64,000 nucleotides of DNA from Nostoc sp. LEGE 06077. GTDB lineage: Bacteria; Cyanobacteriota; Cyanobacteriia; Cyanobacteriales; Nostocaceae. The position numbers and the translations under genes are program-made. Within the stretch, counting starts at the first letter, position 1; each line of letters starts with the position of its first letter. Below, piece by piece: positions 63,701 through 64,000 of the stretch. The stretch lies in contig NZ_JADEWI010000009.1 in the NCBI RefSeq assembly GCF_015207705.1, positions 1-64,000 of the forward strand, given 5' to 3'. Below the pieces are notes generated by a model that saw only the letters and a program-made list of their open reading frames with translations, was not told where the DNA came from and did not search any database.

Positions 63701-64000
63701 ATGACTGAACTTATACTGCGCCTACAACAGGGAGAAACAGAAACAACAGTAACAGTGAATCAAGATGAATTCACTATTGGTCGTTTACCAGAATGTGACC
63801 TATACTTACCGTTTGGTGGAATCTCCCGAAAACACGCGCTGTTACGAAAAAAAGCGAACGGTGCATGGGCTATTGAAGATTTAGGTAGTAAAAATGGCAC
63901 GCAAGTAAATCAAAGTTTTGTGACTGCTACGAGAGATTTACAGCATGGTGATATTATTTGGCTAGGAAATGTCAGCTTAGTAGTATTGCTAGTAAATCCG
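63701..64000 (+). CDS. FHA-domain protein (partial, cut by window edge)
   Basis: The first 100 residues are visible and the frame stays open at the edge. They form an FHA domain: VTVNQDEFTIGRLPECDLYLP (Gly-Arg), ISRKHALLRK (Ser-x2-His) and DLGSKNGTQVN (Asn-Gly). FHA domains bind phosphothreonine peptides and act in Ser/Thr kinase signalling. What follows the domain is outside the window. Confidence 0.9.
   Translation, partial: MTELILRLQQGETETTVTVNQDEFTIGRLPECDLYLPFGGISRKHALLRKKANGAWAIEDLGSKNGTQVNQSFVTATRDLQHGDIIWLGNVSLVVLLVNP

Overview
The window looks like the chromosome of a filamentous, probably heterocyst-forming cyanobacterium (Nostocales). The palindrome GCGATCGC (HIP1) recurs throughout. 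Genes typical of cyanobacteria are present: psb34, a homogentisate phytyltransferase, a PTOX-like oxidase, a fused CobA-HemD and a stand-alone Mo-nitrogenase C-terminal-domain protein. Heptanucleotide tandem repeats (ACTTCAT and ACTCAGC types) of the kind described in heterocystous strains sit between and inside operons. Most content is ordinary chromosomal housekeeping; no prophage, CRISPR array or intact insertion sequence was found.

Layout. 0.3-4.2 kb: a GST-like protein and a short-chain dehydrogenase, then small secreted or membrane proteins. 4.3-9.3 kb: a minus-strand cluster running DUF2243, DUF4129, DUF4350, MoxR ATPase, (four-helix-bundle gene between heptamer repeats), DUF58. 9.6-12.1 kb: a LemA/TPR-DUF3137 pair. 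12.2-17.6 kb: a large TPR protein, psb34 and a CHAT-domain membrane protein resembling the heterocyst regulator HetF. 18-23.3 kb: tRNA-Ser, a ferredoxin, a nuclease lipoprotein, Uma2, a decayed HsdS and leuS. 23.5-24.0 kb: four exact 127-bp repeats, each with a TCCGG box and a Rho-independent terminator, which I interpret as an NsiR1-type small-RNA array. 24.1-38.2 kb: a putative RHH-type protein, an EAL/GGDEF protein, an exonuclease, a Mo-nitro_C protein, NAT, two pirins, Dps, an aldo/keto reductase, an RluA-type pseudouridine synthase carrying an in-frame repeat, the PTOX-like oxidase and a GHL10 hydrolase. 38.7-49.3 kb: hpt, TPR, two Uma2 genes, cobA-hemD, coaE, tldD and cutA. 49.4-51.6 kb: the methionine-salvage genes mtnD-mtnX-mtnB. 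51.7-64.0 kb: a VOC protein, glgA, two DUF4365-like proteins, a UvrD-type helicase, a ComFB-like protein, a GerMN protein, tRNA-Val, restriction and transposase relics, ylqF and an FHA protein cut by the window edge.

The most interesting signals are the 127-bp repeat array, which lies about 6 kb from the HetF-like gene, and the number of decayed gene pieces found in spaces that look empty: HsdS, HsdR, the C-terminus of phosphofructokinase, the N-terminus of inositol monophosphatase, and two transposase N-termini. Non-coding repeats have also entered functional loci: a pair of GC-rich palindromes lies in frame inside a pseudouridine synthase, and heptamer repeats flank a gene inside the MoxR cluster. 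All assignments come from reading the sequence and from family knowledge; no database search was run.
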